DNA from: Aquificota bacterium
Lineage (GTDB): Bacteria > Aquificota > Aquificia > Desulfurobacteriales > DQVG01
Assembly (NCBI GenBank): GCA_027002265.1
Contig: JAMOTM010000077.1
Coordinates: forward strand, 1-64,000
Direction: 5' to 3'
DNA: 64,000 nt
Of the stretch, positions 63,440 to 64,000 are shown piece after piece; within the stretch, counting starts at the first letter, position 1; every line of letters starts with the position of its first letter. The notes beneath the pieces are model-generated. The model was not told the DNA's origin, searched no databases, and was given only the letters and a program-made list of their open reading frames with translations. Made by a program: the position numbers and the translations under genes.

Positions 63440-63996
63440 TCAAATCACTTTCCAAATATCTTCTACATTTAAAGAAATATTACAACCTGTAGATAGCTCA
63501 AAAGTGAGATTATCCTTATCATTTTCAAAAACTTTATGGTATTTTCCATCAATTAATTTAAAAACTCTCACTTTTCTCACATTTGGATAGATAAGAACAT
63601 AGTATTTAACACCTTCTTTTTGATAGATTTTGAATTTTAACTCTTCGTCCTTTAACGCGGTGGATTTTGAAACAACTTCTATTACTATTTCTGGAGGAAA
63701 TTTAATATAATTTTTAAATTTAAAGCAAGTAACAACTATAATTAACAACTATAATCCGGTCTTACTATTGTATGTTCGTTTATAATCCAATCAAGCTTTG
63801 CATAAACATAACATTTATTTTTGCAATTATCCATTTGATTCAGAAATTGACGAGCTATTTCTAAAATAATAGCTTGATGGAATGCAAAGGGGGAGGGAGA
63901 CATAGCAAAAGGAATACCTTCAATAAGTTCCCAATCTCCTTCCCAACTCAAGTAATCTTCTATAGTATATTTTGGAAAAAATCTTGCTGGATTCAT
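63440..63996 (-). pseudogene. Uma2 family (DUF820) endonuclease-like gene, frameshifted
   Basis: Two adjacent minus-strand pieces together make one Uma2-type PD-(D/E)xK protein. The first (63742-63996) runs MNPARFFPKYTIEDYLSW...WELIEG to HTIVRPD and stops shortly after. The second, in another frame, carries FPPEIVIEVVSKSTALKDEE, KYYVLIYP and the end. The break lies at a direct repeat of TATAGTTGTTA (two copies, 13 bp apart). Removing 14 bp would restore VRPDIVVTC in frame. It may be a true pseudogene, or a base-calling error, or the second part may be translated from its own start. The ribosome site is outside the window. Confidence 0.7.
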
Positions 63997-64000
63997 AAAA

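Overview
The window is a compact, AT-rich (about 30% GC by eye) piece of a bacterial chromosome. There are about 61 protein genes, six tRNA genes and one short CRISPR-like array. Outer-membrane lipid A/KDO genes (kdsC, lpxI) point to a diderm. A class V fructose-bisphosphate aldolase/phosphatase, an O2-sensitive [FeFe] hydrogenase with its maturase HydE, a NiFe-hydrogenase maturase (HypD), a ferredoxin-dependent oxoacid oxidoreductase subunit and several archaeal-looking proteins point to an anaerobic thermophile. A Thermodesulfobacterium-like organism fits best, but that is an inference from gene content and base composition, not a database match.

Layout. 0-3.3 kb: exported hypothetical, truD, modA, thiE and an unknown small protein. 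3.3-4.0 kb: tRNA array (His, Leu, Gly, Cys, Arg, Leu) with two near-identical consensus promoters. 4.1-9.5 kb: kdsC, the hydCBA hydrogenase operon (minus strand), and the gluconeogenic FBP aldolase/phosphatase. 9.5-14.6 kb: DUF2905, an iron alcohol dehydrogenase, bioD, accB, a glycosyltransferase and an HD/HD-GYP protein. 14.6-22.3 kb: hisA, leuC, an AK6/Fap7-like kinase, thrC, hisZ and uvrA. 22.3-23.3 kb: the only long gene-free stretch, holding five 36-nt repeats and two perfect palindromes. 23.3-29.1 kb: flavin reductase-like protein, guaB, a LysE-type exporter, acs and pabB. 29.1-32.5 kb (minus): yidC, a TIGR01212-type radical SAM gene and hydE. 32.6-46.2 kb: PilO-like protein, hisE, glcD-like, a coiled-coil membrane protein, pabC, mscS, trpF, aspS, thrB, porB, a COG4080-like protein, serS and a class A PBP. 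46.3-56.2 kb: prs, DUF2062, hypD, a MotE-like coiled-coil protein, ctpA, pgpA, yggS, an ABC permease and a poly-HAMP chemoreceptor. 56.2-64 kb: an HdrB-like/AMMECR1 pair, a DraG-fold protein with altered metal sites, purB, rsgA, lpxI, a KamA-like radical SAM enzyme and a frameshifted Uma2-type nuclease.

Most genes are household ones, and biosynthetic pathways are scattered: hisA/hisZ/hisE, thrB/thrC and pabB/pabC all lie in separate units. The functional clusters that stand out are the hydrogenase operon with a nearby maturase gene, and bioD followed directly by accB (biotin synthesis beside its acceptor protein). Convergent neighbours often overlap at their 3' ends. The points most worth a second look are the irregular CRISPR-like array, the AK6/Fap7 homologue overlapping leuC, the DraG-fold protein lacking its metal ligands, and the six-fold HAMP chemoreceptor with a cysteine-rich cytoplasmic N-terminus.
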